NCBI RefSeq assembly: GCF_900142035.1 | Contig: NZ_FQZI01000003.1 | Location: forward strand, 124,001 to 188,000 | Direction of reading: 5' to 3' | Source: Flavobacterium terrae | GTDB taxonomy: Bacteria > Bacteroidota > Bacteroidia > Flavobacteriales > Flavobacteriaceae | DNA: 64,000 nucleotides | Part shown: in pieces, positions 1 through 7,919 of the stretch | How the letters are laid out: each line of letters begins with the position of its first letter | Position numbering within the stretch: position 1 is the stretch's first letter | Program-made: the position numbers and the translations under genes | The notes under the pieces: model-generated | Seen by the model: the letters and a program-made list of their open reading frames with translations, nothing else | Database searches by the model: none | Told to the model about the DNA's origin: nothing

Positions 1-191
1 AATTCGTACGATTCGGTGTCGCGAGTAAGGAATTCTCCTAAAGTTTCATCGGAAAACACTACACCAAAACCGAAACTGTCATCGGCTTTATTGCGTTCGT
101 AAACATCAATTTGACAGTTAGGAATTGCTTTTTTGGTTAATATGGAAAAGTAGAGACCTCCTGGGCCGCCACCGATTACTGTTATTTTCAT
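1..191 (-). CDS. FAD-dependent aromatic-CoA monooxygenase, N-terminal fragment (runs off the window)
   Basis: Only the first 63 codons are inside the window; the rest lies beyond base 1. The protein opens with a Rossmann FAD-binding motif (GGGPGG at residues 7-12, the acidic E32 closing the second strand) and then a [13 protein letters not shown] stretch around residues 40-52. From family knowledge this combination is typical of salicylyl-CoA 5-hydroxylase / 2-aminobenzoyl-CoA monooxygenase-type flavoproteins that oxidise CoA-activated aromatic acids. The upstream same-strand genes for a flavin reductase and an SRPBCC protein suit a small aromatic (perhaps tryptophan/anthranilate) catabolic cluster. 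The ATG at 191 is the only sensible start. The substrate is inference. Confidence 0.75.
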   Translation of the reverse strand, partial: MKITVIGGGPGGLYFSILTKKAIPNCQIDVYERNKADDSFGFGVVFSDETLGEFLTRDTESYE

Positions 192-200
192 TTTTTAAAA

Positions 201-252
201 GAACGCAGATCTTACAGAGTCACAGATGTGAAACGCGGATGCCACGAATTTT
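201..252. repeat. Short intergenic repeat-like phrase
   Basis: The spacer between the SRPBCC gene and the monooxygenase consists of stacked near-repeats of the form ACGCAGAT, CACAGATG, ACGCGGAT and CACGAATTT. Its composition is richer in GC than the surrounding spacers. I recall similar stacked phrases in intergenic regions of other Flavobacteriaceae, but no second copy is present in this window, so the dispersed-repeat interpretation is from memory. Confidence 0.4.
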
Positions 253-254
253 TA

Positions 255-710
255 TTATTTGTTCATAAAATCAAAGGAACCTTTTCTAAGGTTGATTCCG
301 TATTCTAAATAAGTTTTCAAACAAGCTAAAAAGTTTGACCAGCCAAACGAATTGCCTGATAACCATTTTAAACCGGTTTCGTCGTTTTCCATGTCTTTTT
401 CGGAAATGGAAACTAAGGTTGAATTGTTTAAACTTTCTGACAAAGTGATTTCCACCAATAATTCTTTACCTGAGTTCTCCCAGTAATAGGAGATGTAGTT
501 GTCTTTTTCAATTTTCCCCACGCGAACAGGACATTCGAAATCGAATTCTGGGAACTTCCATATTAGATTTTTACCTTCTTCCATTCGTCCGGTGCTTTCT
601 GAAATGAAATAATGGGTCATTTTTTCAGGTTTGACAATCGCTTCAAATACCTCGTTCATTGGTTTTTGAATTTGCATTGCTACATTGATTTCTAATTTTT
701 GCTGACTCAT
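255..710 (-). CDS. SRPBCC (AHSA1/START-like) family protein
   Basis: A 151-residue protein with the overall pattern of the AHSA1-type SRPBCC fold: an N-terminal strand, a helix around residues 17-30 (MNEVFEAIVKPEKMTHYF), a central antiparallel sheet with W51, W77 and E86, and a long C-terminal helix that ends in FLACLKTYLEYG. The fold makes a deep hydrophobic ligand pocket; no catalytic residue can be named. It starts two bases after the stop of the flavin reductase and lies upstream of the aromatic monooxygenase, so it is probably cotranscribed with both. A role in binding or trimming an aromatic intermediate is inference from this context. Confidence 0.75.
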   Translation of the reverse strand: MSQQKLEINVAMQIQKPMNEVFEAIVKPEKMTHYFISESTGRMEEGKNLIWKFPEFDFECPVRVGKIEKDNYISYYWENSGKELLVEITLSESLNNSTLVSISEKDMENDETGLKWLSGNSFGWSNFLACLKTYLEYGINLRKGSFDFMNK

Positions 711-712
711 GA

Positions 713-1318
713 TTATCCTCTTTTTATGGAAAATATTTCTCCTAATTTTGAATAATTTGATCCTGCCAAACGCGCTACAGGTTTGAAGGTTTCAAGGTTA
801 ATTCGGTCGTTTTCCATCAGAATAGAATCGTCAATATGCATGGCCAGAATTTTTCCGATTACGACTACAGCGCCACCATTTTTATGATCTTCCAGAAAAT
901 AATAATGTACCATTTCGCATTCAAAATGCACCAAACTTTCCTTAACTCTTTTAGGTTTTACGTAGATTGAATCAATAGGAGTGAGCCCGGCAAGTTCAAA
1001 TTCATCGATATTTGGGTCAACTTGCTGTGCAGTTATATTCATTTTTTCAACGACATCTTCGGTTACCAGATTAACAACAAATTGGTTGTTGTTTAGTACA
1101 TTGTTAAGTGTGTCTTTGTTTTTATCACCTGTTCGCACAGTTGAGAACATAACATGCGGTGGATCTTCACCTACAGCATTAAAAAAAGAAAATGGCGCCA
1201 GATTATTTACATCATTACCATCAACAGTAGAAATCCATCCAATCGGTCTTGGAATTACAGTTCCGGTTAGTAGTTTATACAAGGTTGAAGCATCCGTATT
1301 TTTGGTATCGAATTGCAT
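713..1318 (-). CDS. Flavin reductase family protein (FMN-binding split barrel)
   Basis: A 201-residue flavin-reductase-like protein. The N-terminal RPIGWISTVD (24-33) and NLAPFSFFNAVGEDPP (39-54) blocks are the FMN-binding signature of the DIM6/NTAB family, and the C-terminal FKPVARLAGSNYSKLG block is also conserved there. Members reduce flavin with NAD(P)H or act as oxygenase partners. It is the first gene of the group that continues with the SRPBCC protein and the FAD monooxygenase, which suits a reductase supporting aromatic oxidation. It is divergent from acs across a 107-bp spacer. The ATG at 1318 is supported by the family-typical start. Confidence 0.85.
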   Translation of the reverse strand: MQFDTKNTDASTLYKLLTGTVIPRPIGWISTVDGNDVNNLAPFSFFNAVGEDPPHVMFSTVRTGDKNKDTLNNVLNNNQFVVNLVTEDVVEKMNITAQQVDPNIDEFELAGLTPIDSIYVKPKRVKESLVHFECEMVHYYFLEDHKNGGAVVVIGKILAMHIDDSILMENDRINLETFKPVARLAGSNYSKLGEIFSIKRG

Positions 1319-1425
1319 TGTTTTGTTTAGTTGGTTTTCTACAAATTAACTAAAAAAATATCCAATTTGAAATAGATATATGTTGAAGTTCTTTTTAAAT
1401 TTACCGAATATCAAAAACATTTACC

Positions 1426-3333
1426 ATGAGTTACTATAGAATTGAAAATCTAGAGCATTATTTTAAAATGTATAAGAAGTCAGTACGAGAACCCCGTAAA
1501 TTTTGGGACAAAGTGGCTGATGAAAACTTTACATGGTATCAAAAATGGGACAAAGTTTTTGATTTTGATATGCAAGAAGCTCAATTTAAGTGGTTTTTAG
1601 ATGCCAAAGTAAATATTACTAAAAATTGCATTGACCGTCATTTAGCTCGAAAAGGAGAAAAAACAGCGATAATTTTTGAACCTAATAATCCTGATGAAGA
1701 AGCTCTACATATAACATATAATGAATTATATAAAAGAGTTTCTAAAATGGCTAATGTACTACGCGATCAAGGGATTAAAAAAGGAGATAGAGTTTGTATC
1801 TATCTACCTATGATACCTGAATTAGCTGTTGCAGTTTTAGCTTGCGCTAGAATTGGTGCAATACACTCTGTAATTTTTGCTGGATTTTCAGCATCAGCGG
1901 TAACAGCTAGAATAAATGATTGTGAATGTAAAATGGTTATAACTTCAGATGGAGGATATAGAGGAAATAAGACTATAAACCTTAAATCAATTGTTGATGA
2001 AGCATTAGATAAATGTCCTTCAGTTGATAAAGTTTTAGTTGTTAAAAGAACAAATGAGGAAGTCGAAATGAAACCTGGTAGAGACATTTGGTTACAACCA
2101 TTATTAAATGAAGCTCTAGATACTAATATTGCGGAAATCATGGATTCTGAAGATCCTTTATTTATTTTATATACTTCAGGATCGACTGGTAAACCTAAGG
2201 GAATGCTACATACTACGGCTGGTTATATGGTATATACGGGCTATACTTTTAAAAATGTTTTTAACTACGAAGAAAATGATGTTTTTTGGTGTACGGCTGA
2301 TATAGGTTGGATTACGGGTCACTCTTATATTTTATACGGACCATTATTGAATGGTGCTACTACTGTAATTTTTGAAGGAATTCCATCATATCCAGATTTT
2401 AGTCGTTTTTGGGAAGTAATAGAAAAACATAAAGTAACTCAGTTTTACACAGCGCCAACAGCCATTAGATCTTTAGCAAAAGAAAGTATTGATTATGTTC
2501 AAAAATTCCCAATGAAATCATTGAAAGTAATTGGATCGGTTGGAGAACCAATTAACGATGAAGCATGGCATTGGTATAATGATCATGTAGGAGGGAAGCG
2601 ATGTCCATTAGTAGATACTTGGTGGCAAACTGAAACTGGAGGAATTATGTTATCACCTATTCCTTTTGTAACACCTACAAAACCTACATATGCGACCTTA
2701 CCATTACCAGGAATTCAACCTGTTTTGATGGATGAATTGAGAAATGAAATTGAAGGTAATCAAGTTGTGGGAAGTTTATGCATTAAGTTTCCATGGCCAA
2801 GTATTGCAAGGACTATTTGGGGAGATCATCAACGTTATAAAGAAACTTACTTCTCAGCTTATCCTGGTAAATACTTTACAGGTGATGGAGCATTAAGAGA
2901 TGAAGTAGGTTACTACAGAATTACTGGTAGGGTAGATGATGTAATAATTGTTTCGGGACATAATTTAGGTACAGCTCCTATTGAAGATTCGATTAACGAA
3001 CATCCAGCAATTGCAGAAAGCGCCATTGTAGGATTTCCTCATGATATAAAAGGTAATGCTCTTTATGGTTTTATTATCCTAAAAGAAACAGGAGAAACTA
3101 GAGACCGTGATAACTTATCAAAAGAAATTAATCAGATTATTACAGATCAAATAGGACCAATTGCAAAATTAGATAAAATTCAATTTGTAAGTGGTTTGCC
3201 TAAAACGCGTTCTGGTAAAATTATGCGAAGAATACTTCGTAAAATAGCAGAAGGAGATTTTTCTAATTTTGGTGATACATCAACACTTTTAAATCCTGAA
3301 GTAATTGATGAAATTAAAGACAATAGAATTTAA
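1426..3333 (+). CDS. acs: Acetate--CoA ligase (AMP-forming), acetyl-CoA synthetase
   Basis: A 635-residue enzyme that activates acetate through acetyl-AMP to acetyl-CoA in the cytoplasm. The adenylation motif YTSGSTGKPKG is at 249-259. The VDTWWQTETGG block (396-406) carries the tryptophan that restricts the pocket to acetate in characterised Acs enzymes. The C-terminal SGKIMRR block places the conserved lysine at K598, the residue acetylated by Pat/CobB systems in Salmonella (K609 there). Length and start agree with the family. It is followed by a terminator and converges with two genes (exonuclease-like and CBS/nucleotidyltransferase) whose homologues also neighbour acs in gammaproteobacteria. 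Confidence 0.97.
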   Translation: MSYYRIENLEHYFKMYKKSVREPRKFWDKVADENFTWYQKWDKVFDFDMQEAQFKWFLDAKVNITKNCIDRHLARKGEKTAIIFEPNNPDEEALHITYNELYKRVSKMANVLRDQGIKKGDRVCIYLPMIPELAVAVLACARIGAIHSVIFAGFSASAVTARINDCECKMVITSDGGYRGNKTINLKSIVDEALDKCPSVDKVLVVKRTNEEVEMKPGRDIWLQPLLNEALDTNIAEIMDSEDPLFILYTSGSTGKPKGMLHTTAGYMVYTGYTFKNVFNYEENDVFWCTADIGWITGHSYILYGPLLNGATTVIFEGIPSYPDFSRFWEVIEKHKVTQFYTAPTAIRSLAKESIDYVQKFPMKSLKVIGSVGEPINDEAWHWYNDHVGGKRCPLVDTWWQTETGGIMLSPIPFVTPTKPTYATLPLPGIQPVLMDELRNEIEGNQVVGSLCIKFPWPSIARTIWGDHQRYKETYFSAYPGKYFTGDGALRDEVGYYRITGRVDDVIIVSGHNLGTAPIEDSINEHPAIAESAIVGFPHDIKGNALYGFIILKETGETRDRDNLSKEINQIITDQIGPIAKLDKIQFVSGLPKTRSGKIMRRILRKIAEGDFSNFGDTSTLLNPEVIDEIKDNRI

Positions 3334-3334
3334 T

Positions 3335-3361
3335 AAAAAAGCCCTTTTGAAGGGCTTTTTT
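3335..3361. terminator. Bidirectional rho-independent terminator
   Basis: A perfect 12-bp stem (arms 3335-3346 and 3350-3361, core GCCCTT/AAGGGC) has a TTG loop and A/T tracts on both sides, so it can terminate acs on the plus strand and the exonuclease-like gene on the minus strand. Confidence 0.9.
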
Positions 3362-3899
3362 ATTCTATATTAAGACGAGATTTAAGCTTTAAAAAAAGTA
3401 ATGCAATTGTAAAGGCATCATCAGCATTTGAGTTCTTATCAGCTTGAGTTATTTTATAATTTGATACAATCTCATTTAAAGATATTGGCTTATCTTCATG
3501 AATGTCAAAGAATTTTTTATGCATAATCTCAATATCCAATGCTTCATTTTTCAATCGGCCACAATTAATTTTACTTAAAGATTCATTAATCATTTCAACA
3601 TCTAAATAAATGCGATGTCCAATTAAAGTTGCATTTCCAATGTATTCTATAAATTTTTGAATAGCATCAGCTTCAGTTTCAAAATCATTCATCGAAAACT
3701 CTAAATGATCATTGACTATAATATTTTGATCTACAATTCCTATAGCTGCAAAAGATAGTATTACATTTTTCTTAGGATTTGTTCCTGATGTCTCTAAAGT
3801 TAGAGCTACATATCTTTTTGATTTTTCTTCAAATAATGAAATGTATTCTTTCCAAAAATCAGGATAGTCTTTACCAATATGTTTTAACCAATCAAGCAT
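3360..3899 (-). CDS. DnaQ-like 3'-5' exonuclease-fold protein with degenerate active site
   Basis: A 179-residue protein with the DEDDh exonuclease (DNA polymerase III epsilon-like) layout, but with altered catalytic motifs. In Exo I the usual DxE is T34-L-E36 (LTLETSG). In Exo II the aspartate is kept (D100 in GHRIYLD). In Exo III the usual HxAxxDA becomes NSNADDA, so the histidine is N156 while D161 remains. Two of five expected catalytic residues are therefore missing, and nuclease activity is doubtful. It lies three bases downstream of the cNMP/CBS/nucleotidyltransferase gene, with which it forms an operon. The same pair accompanies acs/actP in Pseudomonas and Vibrio; the role there is not well defined. 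Confidence 0.8.
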   Translation of the reverse strand: MLDWLKHIGKDYPDFWKEYISLFEEKSKRYVALTLETSGTNPKKNVILSFAAIGIVDQNIIVNDHLEFSMNDFETEADAIQKFIEYIGNATLIGHRIYLDVEMINESLSKINCGRLKNEALDIEIMHKKFFDIHEDKPISLNEIVSNYKITQADKNSNADDAFTIALLFLKLKSRLNIE

Positions 3900-3902
3900 T
3901 GT

Positions 3903-5810
3903 TTATGAAAATTGTGTTAACTGAAAACGATCTTTAATAATTTCTTCTAAATTATCCATGGCGTGTAGAGCTTGTTTTAGCTTTTCTTTATCAGATTTTG
4001 ATAGTTCATCTATGTCTATAAAACTTCCGTCACTATCATTTTTTAAACCTTCAATAGTTCTAATTCTTGATAAGAATAAAAACGATTCAGCACATTCAAG
4101 ATAAATTTCTGCATGTGCTTCATCTGTAATGGCTAGTTGTTTAAATCTTAGGTATGTATTATTTATACCTTTTATTCCCATATTCATTACAAACAATCTT
4201 GCACCATCAATTAAAGGCATAAGAGCTTTTGTTTTTATGTTAAATTTACCCTTATGTTCACCTTCTTCTTCTAAATTAAATTTTTTGAAAAAGTTTAAAG
4301 GAGCTGGTTTTTTTAAAGCATCATTTCCTAAATAATCATAGAAAAGAACACTGTTTTTAGCATTTTTAAAGATATTTTCTGTAATTTCAGTTTCTATTTT
4401 TGGATCACCAAAAGCCAATTCATAGTCAAAATAAATAGTGAAAATTTCATTTGATGTTTCGCCAGGTGTATTGATCCAACTATTATATTGTTTAATCCAT
4501 TCAGATAATGATTTACATAAATTAGGATTACTAGCTACATGACCATAAGCACTATGTTTGTATCCAGCTTGTTCAAGCATAGTTGAAGATTTTTTAGCTA
4601 ATTGCACAAAATAATCTTTTACATCTCTATATTTTTCAGCTTCAACATCCTGGAAAACTAGAATACTATTATGATCTGTATATAATAATTGTTCCTTTCT
4701 TCCTTCACTTCCAGTACTTAAAAAAGCAAATGGGACAGGAGGGGAGCCTAATTCTAAAATAGCGATTTCAACACTTCTTCTGACAATTGATAAAATAACT
4801 TCACCAGCAATGGCATTAATATGGTTAAGAGGAATGTTTTTAGATATAGAAGTGTTTATAATTTCATCTAAATTTTGCCTTACATTTTTTAATTCATTAC
4901 CCGAAATAGCTCTTTTGATTTCTTTTAAAAGCACACCAGGATTATTGGCCTGTGCGTTAATTAAATCTTTTTGAGATATAATTCCTTTTACAAGAGTTGA
5001 AGTAGTTCCATCTTCTGTAACACATAAATGATTCAAATTATGAGTAATCATAACCAGTTGCGCTTCTGCAAGAGAAATATTTTCAGGTACAGTAAGTACT
5101 GGGAAACTCATTATATTTTCAATATTTGATTGAATACCATGCTTTCCAGTTGCTACTTTCATTCTAAAATCTGCATCAGTTACAATACCTTTAACTAAAT
5201 CATTTTCAACGATTAAAGCACTTTCTAGTAAATTATCACTCATTAAAATAGCAACTTCCTTTATAGAAGTTTGGGCATTAACTTTTAAAGGGCTTTTATT
5301 ATAAGAAAGTGTTTGAAAAAAAGAAACATCAGCTTGATTTTCATTCGGATTTGAATAGGAAACTATTCTGTTGGTGTTCTCTTTATCATTACGAGAGTTA
5401 GTTGCGAAACTTTCCAATAAAAAATTTAAAACATCTTGATTTTGAGATACAAAAGGTTTAAAAGAATCTATAGGAATCGCGTATATGATACTTTCTTCAC
5501 GAGCTTTTGCAGTCATTTGATAATTATTTTTGGAGAAAAACGGACGTAAACCAAAAATATCTCCTGAATAACATTTATTTAGTAAAGCTTCTTCAGCATC
5601 TGAAATAACCGTAAGATGAACAACACCTTGATTAACTACATAAAAACATTCATGTAAAACTTCATCAATTTTAAATAAAGTTTTTTCTTTTTCTAAACTT
5701 AATACACGTATAGATTCAGCTATTTTTTTTAATTCCTCAAAACTTAAGTAATTGAATGGCTTAAAATCTTTTAAAAAAAGTGCTATATGTTCAGCAATTG
5801 AATTCTTCAT
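3903..5810 (-). CDS. cNMP-binding / CBS-pair / DUF294 nucleotidyltransferase-like protein
   Basis: Starting from the ATG at 5810 the protein has 635 residues. An ATG 12 codons upstream (5846) is open but adds a segment unlike the family. Domains in order are: cyclic-nucleotide-binding (about 20-120), two CBS motifs (about 170-290), a DUF294 putative nucleotidyltransferase with a GSEGRKEQ block (about 367-374), and a DUF294 C-terminal helical domain. The metal-binding DxD expected after that block reads D379-H-N381, so the second aspartate is an asparagine. No membrane segment is visible. It is upstream of the exonuclease-like gene and convergent with acs. It is probably a sensor or regulator linked to acetate metabolism; this is inference from linkage. 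Confidence 0.85.
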   Translation of the reverse strand: MKNSIAEHIALFLKDFKPFNYLSFEELKKIAESIRVLSLEKEKTLFKIDEVLHECFYVVNQGVVHLTVISDAEEALLNKCYSGDIFGLRPFFSKNNYQMTAKAREESIIYAIPIDSFKPFVSQNQDVLNFLLESFATNSRNDKENTNRIVSYSNPNENQADVSFFQTLSYNKSPLKVNAQTSIKEVAILMSDNLLESALIVENDLVKGIVTDADFRMKVATGKHGIQSNIENIMSFPVLTVPENISLAEAQLVMITHNLNHLCVTEDGTTSTLVKGIISQKDLINAQANNPGVLLKEIKRAISGNELKNVRQNLDEIINTSISKNIPLNHINAIAGEVILSIVRRSVEIAILELGSPPVPFAFLSTGSEGRKEQLLYTDHNSILVFQDVEAEKYRDVKDYFVQLAKKSSTMLEQAGYKHSAYGHVASNPNLCKSLSEWIKQYNSWINTPGETSNEIFTIYFDYELAFGDPKIETEITENIFKNAKNSVLFYDYLGNDALKKPAPLNFFKKFNLEEEGEHKGKFNIKTKALMPLIDGARLFVMNMGIKGINNTYLRFKQLAITDEAHAEIYLECAESFLFLSRIRTIEGLKNDSDGSFIDIDELSKSDKEKLKQALHAMDNLEEIIKDRFQLTQFS

Positions 5811-5874
5811 GGAATATAAATTATCAGGTAGTGTAAAAATAAACACATTTTTTATAAGAACGAAGGTATCTTTA

Positions 5875-5906
<32 letters not shown>

Positions 5907-5926
5907 TTCAAAAGTATGTGTTTAAA

Positions 5927-7465
5927 TTAATCAGCCATGCTGAACAATTTCTCTCTCAATTTACGACCAATGGCTATTTGAAGATTCTTTCTATATTCTT
6001 CCATTAACCAGTCTCTGTAATTCTTCGTAGAATTAGCCAAACATCTGCAGAAAACTTTTACGCGATAATTTGCTGATTCTTCTAAATATTTAGCCAATTT
6101 TTTTGCTTCATTTAAATCTTCAGAATTTTCAACACACATTATCGCATGTTGATCAATTGATTCATCAATTACAAATTTTGGTCTTAAGTTTTTAGATAAT
6201 GCTTTTTTAAATTCTTCTTCAACATCAAAATCAACATTCAATGAATTTTTGAATTTTTCTCTAATTTCGGGTGGCATTTCGTATTTAAAATGCATTTCAA
6301 TTTCTGCATCTTCACGAAGATTATCTAAATAATATTCTGGAGATTTAAATATATGCTGCCAGTCAACCGGCTCATTCCATAAACCAAATCTAGCAGCGTT
6401 GTTACCTAAATCGATTATTGAAAATTCTTTCTTATTTGGCAACAACCTTGAACCACGACCAATCATTTGAAAATAAAGTGTCAATGATTTTGTGGCACGA
6501 TTTATAATAATAGTTTCTACCGAAGGTTCGTCGAATCCAGTAGTCAAAATCCCAACAGATGTTAAAATTGCATCTGGAGTATGTTTAAACCATCTTAAAA
6601 TTTCTTTTCTTTCTTCGGCTGGTGTTGTATTATCAAGATGTCGTATTGTATATCCAGCTTCACGAAAAGTATCATGGACATACAATGATGTATGAATACC
6701 GTTATTAAAAATTAATGTTTTTTTTCCTTTAGATTGTTCTTCATATGCCGCTAATAATTTGCTTTGCATATCTAACTGAGAATACAATTCATCTGAAGAT
6801 TTTACTGTGTAATCTCCATTAATTCCCACTTTTAAACTAGACAATCCTACATCATAACTATAAGTATTTGCTTTTGCCAGAAATCCGTTTTGAATTAATT
6901 TATTGATAGGATCTCCAACTATAAGCTCTTTATAGTTTTCATACATTGGTAGCTTAATATTCGAACTCAATGGTGTTGCCGTAACACCTAGAATAAAAGA
7001 GTTTTTAAAAGAATTTAATAGTTTTCTAAAAGAATTATAATGAGCCTCATCTATAATAACTAATCCAACATTATCTATTTGAAGTTTTTCATCATTTAAT
7101 CTATTCTTAAGGGTTTCTACCATAGCCACAAAACATGAATAATCATGCTGATCAGGTAGTTCTTTTACCTTAGAATTGATAATTTTATTTTTAACGCCAA
7201 AACTACTAAGCATTTTTGAGGTTTGCTTACATAATTCTATACGATGAGTTAAAACAACAACTTTTTTGTTGTGATTTTCTAGATATCGCCTTACAATTTC
7301 AGAGAAAATTACTGTCTTTCCTCCTCCTGTGGGCAATTGATAAAGTAAATGATAATTTTGAGGAACATTATCCATCTTATCAAAAATCGAATTTATGTCG
7401 CGTTTTTGATAATCATAAAGTTCTTTTTTCCCTTCAATTATGTCTTCAAAGGAGTCGTGTTGCAT
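5927..7465 (-). CDS. DEAD/DEAH-box (superfamily 2) helicase
   Basis: The start is taken as the ATG at 7465 (512 residues); the longer frame to 7489 begins with TTG inside a promoter-like palindrome. The N-terminal RecA domain carries YQKRDI (Q-motif-like), Walker A LPTGGGKT, the Walker B box DEAH and GVTATP (motif III). The second RecA domain has TLIFNNG, a GFDEPSVE motif V region and QMIGRGSR (motif VI, arginine fingers). The C-terminal ~150 residues have no domain I can name. The architecture is that of a stand-alone nucleic-acid-dependent ATPase of the UvrB/RecG/type I restriction HsdR-like SF2 group, but no methylase or specificity gene is nearby. Its cellular role is unknown. Confidence 0.85.
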   Translation of the reverse strand: MQHDSFEDIIEGKKELYDYQKRDINSIFDKMDNVPQNYHLLYQLPTGGGKTVIFSEIVRRYLENHNKKVVVLTHRIELCKQTSKMLSSFGVKNKIINSKVKELPDQHDYSCFVAMVETLKNRLNDEKLQIDNVGLVIIDEAHYNSFRKLLNSFKNSFILGVTATPLSSNIKLPMYENYKELIVGDPINKLIQNGFLAKANTYSYDVGLSSLKVGINGDYTVKSSDELYSQLDMQSKLLAAYEEQSKGKKTLIFNNGIHTSLYVHDTFREAGYTIRHLDNTTPAEERKEILRWFKHTPDAILTSVGILTTGFDEPSVETIIINRATKSLTLYFQMIGRGSRLLPNKKEFSIIDLGNNAARFGLWNEPVDWQHIFKSPEYYLDNLREDAEIEMHFKYEMPPEIREKFKNSLNVDFDVEEEFKKALSKNLRPKFVIDESIDQHAIMCVENSEDLNEAKKLAKYLEESANYRVKVFCRCLANSTKNYRDWLMEEYRKNLQIAIGRKLREKLFSMAD

Positions 7466-7486
7466 TGTTGTTTTTTTCAATTTTTG

Positions 7487-7523
7487 CAAAAGTACTGCTA
7501 AAAAAGTGTTATTCAGTACTTTT
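7487..7523 (-). promoter_or_regulatory. -7 element inside an inverted repeat upstream of the helicase
   Basis: On the minus strand TACTTTTG (7487-7494) matches the Bacteroidota -7 consensus TAnnTTTG. It lies within the right arm of a perfect 10-bp inverted repeat (arms 7488-7497 and 7514-7523, AAAAGTACTG / CAGTACTTTT, 16-base spacer). No clear -33 TTTG is visible. The symmetry around a promoter could be an operator. Confidence 0.45.
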
Positions 7524-7634
7524 TCTAATAAATTTAATATTTATATAATTTTTAACTCATTTTAAAAGGTCAGTAAAGAATGACTTAATAAAAGATTTCG
7601 TTATTTTGCAAAATCAAATTTCCCTTATTATATT

Positions 7635-7919
7635 ATGTTAAACTTATTTAGAAAAGTTGCCTTACTCGAAGGAGTTTCATATTTAGCTTTATTTGCGAAT
7701 ATGTTATTAATAAAACCAAATAACTTAGCCTTATACAAACAAATTCTTTTTCCTTTAGGAATGGCTCATGGGGTTTTGTTTATGGGTTATATTTTGCTCG
7801 CAATTTTGCTTAAAAAACCACAGAAATGGAATTTTAAAACCCTTGGAATAATATTAATAGCCTCACTTCTACCTTTTGGTACGTTTTACATAGAGAAGAA
7901 ATATTTAAGAAATGCTTAA
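7635..7919 (+). CDS. DUF3817 family small integral membrane protein
   Basis: A 94-residue, very hydrophobic protein with about three membrane segments (roughly 9-28, 35-58 and 70-86). The N-terminal FRKVALLEGVSYLALF and central GMAHGVLF blocks are those of DUF3817, a family known from YdzA-like and LdpA-type membrane proteins without a settled function. The stop overlaps the start of the MscS-like gene by eight bases, so translation of the two is probably coupled, and a role at the inner membrane is likely. Confidence 0.8.
   Translation: MLNLFRKVALLEGVSYLALFANMLLIKPNNLALYKQILFPLGMAHGVLFMGYILLAILLKKPQKWNFKTLGIILIASLLPFGTFYIEKKYLRNA

Noticed and set aside
1383..1403. TTG and TAAATTTA as an acs promoter
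   Set aside because: The spacing is only about 10 bases and the -7 ends in A, so it does not fit the Bacteroidota consensus.
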